DNA of 64,000 nt from Candidatus Methanobinarius endosymbioticus (GTDB taxonomy: Archaea; Methanobacteriota; Methanobacteria; Methanobacteriales; Methanobacteriaceae), in assembly GCA_003315655.1 (NCBI GenBank), contig NIZT01000003.1, positions 47,797-111,796 of the forward strand, read 5' to 3'. Shown here piece after piece: positions 1 through 7,942 of this stretch. How positions within the stretch are numbered: position 1 is the stretch's first letter; every line of letters starts with the position of its first letter. Under the pieces are notes generated by a model, which was not told the origin of the DNA, ran no database searches, and saw only the letters and a program-made list of their open reading frames with translations. Position numbers and translations under genes: made by a program.

Positions 1-1
1 A

Positions 2-148
2 AATAAAAATTTAGATGTTTTAAATAGCTTTAGTCTAGCTATTAGAAAAAGGTGTTTAGAAAGATTTGATTTAAATCTTAATGTTATTATGGTAGATATG
101 AAAGGTAATCAATTAAATTCAAATGTTTATAAATCAATAGAATTTTAA
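2..148 (+). CDS. C-terminal end of an unidentified protein (partial)
   Basis: An open frame enters from the left edge and ends at a TAA, giving the last 48 residues of a protein. It contains a run of hydrophobic residues around VIMVDMKGN and ends in KSIEF. I do not recognise the family from this tail. Codon use looks like that of the intact neighbours, so it is probably a real gene cut by the window edge. Confidence 0.5.
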   Translation, partial: NKNLDVLNSFSLAIRKRCLERFDLNLNVIMVDMKGNQLNSNVYKSIEF

Positions 149-227
149 TAGAATTATTTTCAAGTAGAATAATTTTTAAAGAATTACTTGTCACGAACTT
201 GGAAAATCATTATTAATATAATAAAAT

Positions 228-256
228 ATAAGAGATGAATTGATATTATCTCTTAT
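228..256. promoter_or_regulatory. 9-bp perfect inverted repeat before the glycosyltransferase
   Basis: ATAAGAGAT is followed after 11 nt by ATCTCTTAT, ending 15 nt before the start codon of the glycosyltransferase gene. It could be an operator or an mRNA hairpin that affects access to the ribosome binding site (GGGATAT). No known regulator motif is recognised. Confidence 0.45.
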
Positions 257-271
257 AATGTAGGGATATAA

Positions 272-1378
272 ATGAAGATAGCTATGGTTGGTCAATTTTC
301 TCCACATATTGGAGGTGTTGGAGCACATATTCAAAATTTATCTAAGGAACTTCTTAAAAAAGGAGAAGAAGTTTATGTAATAACTTATCCTCATAAAGAC
401 ATAAAAAATGAATCTAATAAAAATTACATGGAAAATGATGGGATTAAAGTAATTGGAACTAAAGGTATTAATATTCCAGGTCTTAGAAGTTTATTTTATC
501 TTATTTTTGGAACTATTCAGCTGATTAGAATTGTTAGAAAATATGATATTGATGTCATTCATGGTCATTATCTTTATCCAGCTGGCCTTATAGCTGTTTT
601 AGGTGGATTATTTACTAAAAAGAAAGTTTATGTAACTTCTCATGGTTCAGACATGTTTTGTTTATATCCCCAACATAGATTTATGAGGCATGTTATTAGA
701 TTTGTTTTAAAACGAGCAGATGTGGTTTTAACTGTTAGTGAATCTTTAAAAGAAGAAATAGTAAAAACAGGTGTTCCTAATATTGAAGATAAGTTGAAAT
801 TAAATTGGAATACTGTAGATATAGATGAATTTCAAATTCCTGATAAAACTTGTAGATATAAATTTAAAAATGAGATTAATATTCCTGAAGATAAACCCTT
901 TATTTTATTTGTAGGAAATATCATTAAAAGAAAGAATGTAGCTACTATATTGGATGCAAAAAAACATGTGAAATCAGATTGTGTGTTTGTTGTAGTAGGC
1001 GATGGTCCTCTTTTAAATACTTTAAAAGAAAAAGTAGAAACTGAAAAAATTGAGGATGTGATTTTCACTGGTGCAAGAAATGATATATGCAATGTTGTTC
1101 AAAGCTGTGATCTTTTAATTCTTCCTTCATATTCAGAAAGTTTTGGTTTAGTTTTAATTGAAGCTTTAGCTTGTGGAAAACCAGTTATTGGAAGTAATGT
1201 TGGAGGAATAAAAGAAATAATCACCGAAGATGTTGGATTGTTAATTGAACCAACTGACCCTAAAAGTTTAGCTAAATCTATTGATTTGATTTTATCTAAT
1301 AATGAAATAAGAGAAAAATTTGAATTAAATGCTAGAAAAAGAGCTGCAGATTTTTCAAATGTAGATATCCCCTATTAA
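272..1378 (+). CDS. Glycosyltransferase family 4 protein
   Basis: A GT-B fold hexosyltransferase that would transfer a sugar from a nucleotide-sugar to a cell-envelope acceptor; the acceptor is unknown. The N-terminal domain has the glycine-rich loop typical of GT4 (GQFSPHIGGVGAHIQNL, residues 7-23). The C-terminal domain has FVGNIIKRKN near residue 215 and the donor-binding E-x7-E region (SYSESFGLVLIEALACG, about residues 287-303). The start has GGGATAT upstream. The protein ends at ...FSNVDIPY, slightly early for the family, so a base change may have cut a few residues. Not in an obvious operon. Confidence 0.85.
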   Translation: MKIAMVGQFSPHIGGVGAHIQNLSKELLKKGEEVYVITYPHKDIKNESNKNYMENDGIKVIGTKGINIPGLRSLFYLIFGTIQLIRIVRKYDIDVIHGHYLYPAGLIAVLGGLFTKKKVYVTSHGSDMFCLYPQHRFMRHVIRFVLKRADVVLTVSESLKEEIVKTGVPNIEDKLKLNWNTVDIDEFQIPDKTCRYKFKNEINIPEDKPFILFVGNIIKRKNVATILDAKKHVKSDCVFVVVGDGPLLNTLKEKVETEKIEDVIFTGARNDICNVVQSCDLLILPSYSESFGLVLIEALACGKPVIGSNVGGIKEIITEDVGLLIEPTDPKSLAKSIDLILSNNEIREKFELNARKRAADFSNVDIPY

Positions 1379-1712
1379 ACTAAAAAATTCTTAAATATTA
1401 TAACATTTATAATAATATTTTTAAATTATTTATAATTATCATGTAAATCAATAATAAATCTTATTAGTAATAAATACTATATAATTAGTAATAATATTCT
1501 TATTTTATTAATTTATATTTAATTAATTATATAATTATTTGTTATTATTTAATAAATATAATATAAAATATTTTAATTATAAAATTCAATATATAAAATT
1601 ATTATGAAATAATTAGAATTCATTGTTTAATGATTATACAAAATCAAATTAATAAATAAAATAACTATAATATTAATAATATTATTAATAATAAATTAAA
1701 TGGATTGATTAG
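1379..1712. other. AT-rich gap, no gene seen
   Basis: Almost pure A/T with many TAATAAT runs. No conserved ORF, tRNA or stable GC-containing hairpin is visible. It presumably holds the moaC promoter, but no single TATA box stands out. Confidence 0.5.
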
Positions 1713-2183
1713 ATGTCAAATGAAGCTTTTACACATTTAACAGAAAAAGGAGTACATATGGTTGAGGTTGGAGAAAAACCTCCTCAAAGAAGAAATGGCA
1801 TAGCTACTGGAAAAATAGTACTTCAAAAAAAAACTATATCTATGATTGAAAATCAGGAAATTAAAAAGGGCAATGTTTTAAACACTGCTCAAATAGCTGC
1901 TATTCAAGGTGTTAAAAATACATCTTCTATGATTCCTCTTTGTCACCCTTTAAATATAACCGGAATTGAAGTAGATTTTAAGATAAGAAATAATGAAATT
2001 CACTGTACTGTAAGTGTAAAATCTCTTGGACAAACTGGTGTTGAAATGGAAGCTAGTACTGGTGTTAGTATTGGACTTTTAACTATATGGGATATGGTGA
2101 AAGCTGTTGAAAAAGATGAAGATGGACAATATCCTAATACAAACATTTCTAATATTTGTGTAATTAAAAAAGAAAAAATTTAG
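1713..2183 (+). CDS. moaC: Cyclic pyranopterin monophosphate synthase MoaC
   Basis: Second step of molybdopterin/tungstopterin cofactor synthesis: converts the MoaA product to cyclic pyranopterin monophosphate. The cofactor serves formylmethanofuran dehydrogenase and related enzymes. Family signatures seen are the N-terminal FTHLTEKGVHMVEVGEK, the central SMIPLCHPLNITGIEVDF and GVEMEASTGVSIGLLTIWDM followed by the late VKAVEKDEDG. Length (156 aa) is normal. It is followed after only 10 nt by hel308, so the two are probably co-transcribed. The gene contains an intact A9 run (about 1825-1833), useful as a control when judging frameshifts elsewhere. Confidence 0.95.
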   Translation: MSNEAFTHLTEKGVHMVEVGEKPPQRRNGIATGKIVLQKKTISMIENQEIKKGNVLNTAQIAAIQGVKNTSSMIPLCHPLNITGIEVDFKIRNNEIHCTVSVKSLGQTGVEMEASTGVSIGLLTIWDMVKAVEKDEDGQYPNTNISNICVIKKEKI

Positions 2184-2193
2184 ATTGATTATC

Positions 2194-4272
2194 ATGGAAA
2201 CTCTCCCAAAGGAAATAAAAAAAATTATAAATGATTGTTATCCTTATATTAAAGAATTCAATCCTGCTCAAAAACATGTGATTGATTCAGGTTACTTAGA
2301 AAATAGAGATAACTATGTAATAGCTATTCCAACTGCTAGTGGTAAAACTGTTCTTGGAGTTATGGCTACATTAGAAGCTATATTAAAAGGAGGAAAAGCA
2401 CTTTATGCAGCTCCTTTAATTTCAATACAAAATGAAAAGGTTAAAGAGTTTAAACAATTTGAAGAACATGGAATTAAAGTGGGAAAACACCCATCTTCTT
2501 CAGATCTATCTGTTATGGTTTTTGAATCTTTTGATGCTTTAACTCGTTTTTCATGGGATACTCTTCGAGATGTTGACACAATTATTCTTGATGAATTTCA
2601 TATGATTGGTGAATATAGTAGAGGACCTACTCTTGAATGTGCTATTACAAGAGCTAAAATAATCAATCCAAACCTTCGAATTGTAGCATTGTCAGCTACT
2701 TTACAAAATATGGATGAAATTGAGGGATGGCTTGAAGCTACCATTGTTGAACATGATTATCGACCTGTACCTCTTAATAAAGAAGTTTTAAACACAGAAA
2801 TGTTTAACACAAACAATAAAAATGAAGTAGTTGTAAAGATTGTTGAAAAAGCTATTGAAGATAATTCTCAAGCACTTAGTTTTGTTTCAACAAGGTTATT
2901 CACTGAAAATTTAGCTAATTATGTTTCAGGTAAAATAAAGAGAAAAGTAACAACAGAACAAAAGAAACGATTTAAAAAAGTAGCTGAAGCTATACTTGAA
3001 GTTCCTGAAAAAAAAGGATCAAGACCTACTTCAACTTGTCTAAAATTAGCTGAATCCGCTGAAAATGGAACTGCATTTTATCATGCAGGTTTATTTAATG
3101 AACAAAAAGAAATTATTGAGGAAGAATTTAGAGTAGGTAATCTTTTAATGATTGCAGCTACTCCTAGTTTGATGTATGGTGTTAATTTACCTTCTAGATC
3201 TGTAGTTATTAGGGATTATACTCGTTGGACATCTCAAGGTTCTCAAACCATTCCTGTTTTTGACTATGAACAGATGTCTGGAAGGGCTGGAAGACCTCAG
3301 TATGATGATGTTGGATTTTCTTATCTTGTAGCTAAATCATTAGATGAGGCACATGATTTACAAGAAAGATATGTTCATGGTGAAGTTGAAAGTACTAATT
3401 CTAAATTAATTGAAAATAAAGATGCTATTTATAAACAGATAATAGCTCAAGTATCTTCTAATTTAAATAAAACTCCTGAAGAAATTCAAGATTTCTTTAA
3501 AATGACTTTTTATGGATATCAAATGAATAATAATCCATCAATGGCTCTTTTTGCTGATGATTCATTAAAGTTTGAAATAGAAAATGCTTTAGAATTTTTA
3601 CTTAAAAATGGAATACTTCAAGCTATTCCTAGTGGTTTAAATGCTACTGCTTTAGGAAATTTAATAGCTAAATCTAATTACAGTGTTGAAACTGCAGTGA
3701 AATTAAAAGAATATGCTTCTCAAACTGAATTTATAGATACTAATCAACTTATTTATCATCTTGCCTCTACTTCAGATTTACCATTAATTTCATTTAAAAG
3801 TAGAAAAAATAAAGATCCAGTAAGAGAAATGATGGCTAAAAAAGGTTTATTTGCTACAGATATTGCAAATCCAGAAGCTACCACAGTAGCTTTAATTGAA
3901 TGGATTGATGAAAGAAATGAATATGAAATTGAAAATATGTATAATGTTTATTCGGCATCAACAAGACGTTCTGCTTATGAAGCTTCTCTTTTAGTTAAAT
4001 TCCTCAAAAATATTTTTGAAACAATAGGAAAATATAATTATTCAAAAGATTTAGATTATTTATCTGCAAGGCTTTATTATGGTGTAAAAGAAGATTTAAT
4101 ACCCCTTGTACTTGGTGTAAAACGTTTAGGAAGAAAACGAGCTAGATCTTTAGTAAATACATTTGGTGAAGATCTAAGGCCATACTCTGAAAAACAATTA
4201 AAAAAAGTAGAAGGAGTAGGCCCAAAATTAGCTGAAAAAATAAAGATATTTTCAGAAACATATGATAACTAA
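2194..4272 (+). CDS. hel308: ATP-dependent DNA helicase Hel308
   Basis: Ski2-like superfamily 2 helicase that acts at stalled replication forks in archaea. Motif I is AIPTASGKT (Lys51), motif II is DEFHMIG (Asp133), motif III is ALSATL, and motif VI is QMSGRAGRPQYDD. The C-terminal helix-hairpin-helix domain is present (KRLGRKRARSLVNTFG then KVEGVGPKLAEKI). Length 692 aa is normal. I place the start at the ATG with TTGATTATC upstream, matching the GGTGATTATT pattern of this genome, rather than at the TTG three codons earlier. An intact A8 run lies within the gene (about 3008-3015). Confidence 0.95.
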   Translation: METLPKEIKKIINDCYPYIKEFNPAQKHVIDSGYLENRDNYVIAIPTASGKTVLGVMATLEAILKGGKALYAAPLISIQNEKVKEFKQFEEHGIKVGKHPSSSDLSVMVFESFDALTRFSWDTLRDVDTIILDEFHMIGEYSRGPTLECAITRAKIINPNLRIVALSATLQNMDEIEGWLEATIVEHDYRPVPLNKEVLNTEMFNTNNKNEVVVKIVEKAIEDNSQALSFVSTRLFTENLANYVSGKIKRKVTTEQKKRFKKVAEAILEVPEKKGSRPTSTCLKLAESAENGTAFYHAGLFNEQKEIIEEEFRVGNLLMIAATPSLMYGVNLPSRSVVIRDYTRWTSQGSQTIPVFDYEQMSGRAGRPQYDDVGFSYLVAKSLDEAHDLQERYVHGEVESTNSKLIENKDAIYKQIIAQVSSNLNKTPEEIQDFFKMTFYGYQMNNNPSMALFADDSLKFEIENALEFLLKNGILQAIPSGLNATALGNLIAKSNYSVETAVKLKEYASQTEFIDTNQLIYHLASTSDLPLISFKSRKNKDPVREMMAKKGLFATDIANPEATTVALIEWIDERNEYEIENMYNVYSASTRRSAYEASLLVKFLKNIFETIGKYNYSKDLDYLSARLYYGVKEDLIPLVLGVKRLGRKRARSLVNTFGEDLRPYSEKQLKKVEGVGPKLAEKIKIFSETYDN

Positions 4273-4406
4273 GATAATAATATTATCGGTATAGCTATCG
4301 TTAGTATTATAATTATTATTTTTATAATTTAATATAAAACCTTTTTTAATTTAATTGTCATTAAAATAAATATAATATAAAATAATCTAATTATTATAAT
4401 ATAAAT

Positions 4407-4455
4407 AAAAAAAAGTAGAAATCCTTTAAAAAGGATTTTTGCCAACATATTCCTC
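4407..4455 (-). ncRNA. Candidate antisense RNA (type I antitoxin-like), locus 1
   Basis: Predicted short RNA of about 49 nt. A minus-strand TATA-like box is centred near 4480, so transcription would start about 25 nt later, near 4455. The first 14 nt are then the reverse complement of GCCAACATATTCCT (4441-4454). The same 14-mer recurs on the plus strand at 4592-4605, in the 5' leader of the structured RNA, so the two RNAs could pair over 14 bp plus one G-U. The RNA continues into a perfect 9-bp hairpin with a 2-nt loop (4419-4438) and ends in eight U (A-run 4407-4414). This matches the layout of OrzO, IstR-1 or OhsC antitoxin RNAs. Inferred; no expression evidence. Confidence 0.55.
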
Positions 4456-4473
4456 TATAATACTCGTTTTTTA

Positions 4474-4527
4474 TAATATATATATTTTTTTGTTTTTAAT
4501 ACTATTTATATAAATAGTAATATATAA
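4474..4527. promoter_or_regulatory. Divergent TATA boxes between the two locus-1 RNAs
   Basis: On the minus strand an A-rich element leads into TATATATATTAT (box centre about 4480). On the plus strand there is AATATATAAG (centre about 4524), with an extra TTTATATAAA at 4505-4514. Distances of 25-27 nt place the starts at about 4455 (minus) and about 4551 (plus), which are exactly the ends of the antisense stretch and of the 5' pairing arm. Confidence 0.5.
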
Positions 4528-4552
4528 GTATTATAAAACTAATATAAAGTAT

Positions 4553-4752
4553 GAGGACTTCAATCCATTGTAGAAGAATATTATTGAAAGAGCCAACATA
4601 TTCCTTACATTGGCTCTTTACAAAATGTAAAGAGGTGAGGTCCATGAGCTAGTATTTAATGCTTTTATTTATAAATGCACTGTTTTTAATAGCAATTGAT
4701 ATCATAAATAGCCTCATTATTTGGCTGAAATAATGAAATCTTTGAAGTCCTC
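4553..4752 (+). ncRNA. Structured ~200-nt RNA closed by an 11-bp 5'-3' stem, locus 1
   Basis: GAGGACTTCAA (4553-4563) is the perfect reverse complement of TTGAAGTCCTC (4742-4752). Inside lie a 10-bp hairpin (4587-4596 with 4610-4619) whose 13-nt loop carries most of the 14-nt antisense target, a 7-bp hairpin (4616-4622 with 4626-4632) that overlaps it and is mutually exclusive, and a 9-bp hairpin (4714-4722 with 4728-4736). A strong ribosome site AGAGGTGAGG (4631-4640) sits next to the switching hairpins. I read this as the mRNA of the small hydrophobic peptide. It does not show RNase P or SRP RNA signature sequences. It could instead be a stand-alone structured RNA or a small inverted-repeat element. 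Confidence 0.6.
4659..4733 (+). CDS. 24-residue hydrophobic peptide, type I toxin-like
   Basis: Too short for normal gene finding. The peptide starts MLLFINALFLIAIDI and ends NSLIIWLK: one membrane-spanning helix with a C-terminal Trp-Leu-Lys, the shape of TisB, Ldr or ZorO toxins. The ribosome site AGAGGTGAGG lies 18 nt upstream and directly serves a Met-Ser-stop mini-ORF (4644-4652) in the same frame, ending 6 nt before this ATG. Translation may therefore be coupled, as in mok/hok. No homologue is recognised. Function is inferred from size, hydrophobicity and the surrounding RNA layout. Confidence 0.5.
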   Translation: MLLFINALFLIAIDIINSLIIWLK

Positions 4753-4760
4753 TAAAAAAA

Positions 4761-4795
4761 GTTCTAATAGCTAGGATATTCTTAGCTATTGGACT
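4761..4795 (+). terminator. Hairpin downstream of the locus-1 RNA
   Basis: AATAGCTA (4766-4773) pairs with TAGCTATT (4783-4790) and can be extended outward by three or four more pairs with a bulge; the loop is 9 nt. An AT-rich stretch follows but there is no long T-run. It is a plausible 3' end or processing signal. Confidence 0.4.
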
Positions 4796-4900
4796 ATATT
4801 ATTTATAAAATTTTTGAAATTAATTAAAAATAAATTAAAATTAATAAAATTATTAAAAATTTATAAATTAAAAATAGAAAAAAATATAAAAAAATTATAA

Positions 4901-5719
4901 TTAAAATCCAAGGAATCCTAGACTGGTTCCATAATCTACGACACTATAAAAATTCATATGGGATTTATTAGCTGCCAGATCAATAGCATATTCTTTTCCA
5001 CCTAGATGATCTACTAAACTAGCATTTAATCCTTGTTTACCTGTGAAAGGTCTTCCTTCAGCTACTTTTTTAACATGATCTACAGTAAGATTTCTGTTTT
5101 GAGCTATAAGTTTTATGAAATAATCGTATTCTTCATCTACCATTTCTTGAAGCATATTTCTTTCTTCACCAGTGAGATTTCTATAATCAGAACCTATATC
5201 TTTGTACTTTCCACCAGTAATCGAATAAATATTGGTTCCTTCTTTATCATAATACTCTGATAAATCACTTAATGTTAAGATTACTCCAATACTTCCTACC
5301 CATGAACTAGGGCTAGCTACAATATCATCAGCTCCACTAGCTACCATGTATGCTGTTGAAGAACCTGTATCACTTATTCTAGCCACAACTGGTTTTGCCG
5401 AGGTATTAACTTTCTTTAACATCTCGTCACCAGCTACTGGACTTCCTCCCGGACTGTTAATATCAAGAACAATTGCTCCTACACTTGGGTCATTCATAGC
5501 TTCATCCATTATTTGATTGAATACTTCCGGGTTAGCTACACTTGCATTTTCACTACTTGCACTATAACCAATTTCACCTGTTACTGGGACAACTGCAACA
5601 GTATTAGGGCCAGTTATTAAAGAAATCATGGGAAAAAATGATAAAATAGCCAGTATAATTGCTATTATACCAAATCCACCTAATATTCCCAATGCAAAAT
5701 ATTTTGTCTTTTTTTTCAT
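4901..5719 (-). CDS. sppA: Signal peptide peptidase SppA (S49 family)
   Basis: Membrane serine protease that degrades cleaved signal peptides. An N-terminal membrane anchor (residues about 8-36) is followed by the S49 domain. The conserved region VGAIVLDINSPGGSP is present. The catalytic Ser lies in DTGSSTAYMVAS (about Ser121) and the Lys in SITGGKYKDIGS (Lys171 or 173), forming the Ser-Lys dyad. At 272 aa it is the short, single-domain archaeal/Bacillus-type enzyme. It converges on the candidate toxin-antitoxin locus and has no operon partners. Confidence 0.93.
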   Translation of the reverse strand: MKKKTKYFALGILGGFGIIAIILAILSFFPMISLITGPNTVAVVPVTGEIGYSASSENASVANPEVFNQIMDEAMNDPSVGAIVLDINSPGGSPVAGDEMLKKVNTSAKPVVARISDTGSSTAYMVASGADDIVASPSSWVGSIGVILTLSDLSEYYDKEGTNIYSITGGKYKDIGSDYRNLTGEERNMLQEMVDEEYDYFIKLIAQNRNLTVDHVKKVAEGRPFTGKQGLNASLVDHLGGKEYAIDLAANKSHMNFYSVVDYGTSLGFLGF

Positions 5720-6153
5720 TTTATCACATATCTTTTAAATACACTATTTTCCATTAAATACTCTTATTATTTGTCTATAACGATATCTTTATCAAGTTAT
5801 ATATACTTTTTCCGAAAAAATAATCTTTTTTTAAGTTTTTTACCTAATTTTCCTATTAAAAATGACTTTAAATCATCTTTATATATTATTAGATTAAATT
5901 ATAATATGTAGAAAATTGTGTAAATAAAAATAAATATTTTATTAAAATGTATAATATTAATATAAAATTAGTTTTTAAAATTTAAAAGTGTATAATTAAA
6001 TAAACGATTATTTATTAATATAATTAATTTATTATTAGAATTATTATTATAAAAATAATCTATCTAAAGAATAATTATCAAAGAATAATTGATTTACAAA
6101 AATAATTTATCTATAAAATTTATAATAAAATATTTTACATTTTTGGTGTTTTA
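5720..6153. other. Divergent AT-rich gap between sppA and shikimate kinase
   Basis: Must carry promoters for both divergent genes. A T-rich stretch with ATATATACTTTTT (about 5799-5811) lies upstream of sppA. Otherwise only long A/T runs are seen, with no RNA gene or ORF. Confidence 0.45.
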
Positions 6154-7047
6154 ATGAAAAAAATAATTCGTTCTCCTGGTTCTGCTACTATTGTTAATGC
6201 TATAGCTACTGGATCAGGATCTGCCTTTGGAATTAATTTGGATATTGTGGCTGAAGCTAAATTAAGAGATTTTGGAATTAAATGTTCTCCAGATTTAGAT
6301 ATAGATACCAGTCTTATGAGTATCTGTGCTAAGAATGTTTTTAACTATTATGATATTGATTTTGAAGGGAATAATGATATGGATGTTTGTGGAGTTGAAA
6401 TTCTCACTAAATCTAATCTACCTCCGGCATCAGGACTTTCAAGTAGTAGTGCTCTTTCAAATTCAATTACTCTAGCTATCAGTAAACTTTTAGCAGAAGA
6501 ATTTGATAAAAAACCTATGAATGATTTAGAAATTATCAATTTAGCTATTGATTCTTCTCTTGAAGCAAAAGTAACAATTACTGGTGCTTTTGATGATGCT
6601 ACAGCTTCTTATTTTGGAGGAGTTACAGTTACAAATAATATGGATCGGGAAATTCTAATCAAGGAGAAAATGGATGACCACAAAGTATTAATATACATGC
6701 CAAACAAAGATTCAATGACTGCCAATTCAGAGGTTAAGAGGATGAAATTATTAGCTCCTTTAGTAGATATTGCATTTGAAAAAGCTTGTCAGAAACAGTA
6801 CTATACTGCTTTAAACTTAAATGGAATATTATATTCCAATGCTTTAGGTTTCAATACTGAAATAGTTATTGACACATTAAGTGCTGGAGCTATAGCTTCA
6901 GGACTTTCTGGAACTGGTTCTGCATATGTAGCTGTTATTGACGATCAATCTAAAGATCATGTTAAAGATATTTGGAATTCTTATACTGATTCTGGAAGAA
7001 TTATTGAAACTGAGGTAGATAATCTTGGAACATCAATTATCAACTAA
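6154..7047 (+). CDS. aroK: Archaeal shikimate kinase (GHMP family)
   Basis: Phosphorylates shikimate in aromatic amino acid synthesis. Archaea use a GHMP-superfamily kinase unrelated to bacterial AroK. The signature ATP loop is PPASGLSSSSALSN (about residues 90-103), and the C-terminal GHMP motif is LSGTGSAYVAV. Length 297 aa is normal. The next gene, a chorismate mutase, begins 16 nt after its stop, giving a small aromatic-pathway operon that also runs into rps17e. GGTGTTTTA precedes the start. Confidence 0.95.
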   Translation: MKKIIRSPGSATIVNAIATGSGSAFGINLDIVAEAKLRDFGIKCSPDLDIDTSLMSICAKNVFNYYDIDFEGNNDMDVCGVEILTKSNLPPASGLSSSSALSNSITLAISKLLAEEFDKKPMNDLEIINLAIDSSLEAKVTITGAFDDATASYFGGVTVTNNMDREILIKEKMDDHKVLIYMPNKDSMTANSEVKRMKLLAPLVDIAFEKACQKQYYTALNLNGILYSNALGFNTEIVIDTLSAGAIASGLSGTGSAYVAVIDDQSKDHVKDIWNSYTDSGRIIETEVDNLGTSIIN

Positions 7048-7063
7048 TGAAAAAAGTTTAAAG

Positions 7064-7363
7064 ATGAATAACCCGGAAAAAATTCTTGAAGATTCAAGAA
7101 AAGAAATCGATAGAGTAGATAATGAATTGATTGATTTAATTCATAAAAGAACATCACTAGGTAATGATATTGTTACAGCTAAAATAGCTTTAAACATGGA
7201 TATTTATGATGAGAAAAGAGAAAATATTATCCATGAAAAAACAATAAAAATAGCTAATGAAAAGATTTTAAATGATGATACTAAAAATTCAATTATTCAA
7301 ATTATGAATATATTAACTAGTTTAAGTAAAACTGAACAAAAAAAGATTATAAATAAAAAATAG
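7064..7363 (+). CDS. Chorismate mutase (AroQ type)
   Basis: Converts chorismate to prephenate. Single-domain all-helical AroQ fold: [19 protein letters not shown] then [16 protein letters not shown] shows the conserved Arg, Lys and Arg/Glu active-site spacing. About 99 aa. I start at ATG 7064 ([13 protein letters not shown]) rather than the upstream TTG that overlaps the kinase gene, because family members begin near the first helix. It is followed 13 nt later by rps17e, so the three genes form one transcription unit. Confidence 0.88.
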   Translation: MNNPEKILEDSRKEIDRVDNELIDLIHKRTSLGNDIVTAKIALNMDIYDEKRENIIHEKTIKIANEKILNDDTKNSIIQIMNILTSLSKTEQKKIINKK

Positions 7364-7376
7364 AGGAGGAGAAATT

Positions 7377-7574
7377 ATGGGAAATATTAAAACTTCATTT
7401 GTAAAAAGAACTTCAAAAGAACTTATAGAAATTCATCAAGGTGTTTTCACTACAGATTTTGAAGAAAACAAAAAAATGGTAGCTGAAAAATCCACAGTCA
7501 GTACCAAACATTTAAGAAATAAAATAGCTGGATATATTACTCGATTAGTTAGACAACATGAAGCTGAAATGTAA
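7377..7574 (+). CDS. rps17e: 30S ribosomal protein S17e
   Basis: Small archaeal/eukaryotic ribosomal protein. The 65-aa sequence with [18 protein letters not shown] and the C-terminal [17 protein letters not shown] is typical of archaeal S17e. A strong ribosome site (GAGGAGGAG) lies 6 nt before the ATG. Last gene of the aroK-chorismate mutase-rps17e unit. Confidence 0.95.
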   Translation: MGNIKTSFVKRTSKELIEIHQGVFTTDFEENKKMVAEKSTVSTKHLRNKIAGYITRLVRQHEAEM

Positions 7575-7942
7575 GTTGTTTTAGCTAATAATTGATATAT
7601 TTATTTATTTTTATTTATTACTTATTTTTAAATAATATTATTATAATTATTATACTTATTATAATTTATTATATTTATTATTTTTAATTAGTTTTTATTC
7701 ATTATTTTGTATATTTTTATTTTCTATTTATTTGTTTTTGAATTTTTCTATGTTATTTTATATCATTTTAAATAATTTCGAATTTAAACTTATTTTGTAT
7801 TTTTTTAGTTTTGTATAAATTTTTTATACAGATACTTAATTATAATTTATTATAAGAATATTTAAATAATTTTGAAATATAATTATTAACTAGTTAAAGA
7901 ATTATATTAAATCATTTGAAGAAATTATTGGGAGGAGTTTTT
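7575..7942. other. AT-rich gap before the exonuclease gene
   Basis: Mainly T-rich sequence just after rps17e, consistent with an oligo-T termination region, then A/T-rich sequence. The only clear signal is the ribosome site GGGAGGAG at 7930-7937 for the next gene. Confidence 0.45.

Noticed and set aside
4644..4733. Reading through the TAG at 4650-4652 as pyrrolysine to give a longer peptide
   Set aside because: Nothing in the window indicates pyrrolysine use, and Methanobrevibacter-type methanogens are not known for it. Reinitiation is simpler.
4553..4752. RNase P RNA or SRP RNA
   Set aside because: The conserved P4-type core of RNase P and the SRP helix-8 motifs are not present, and the length and simple 5'-3' stem do not fit.
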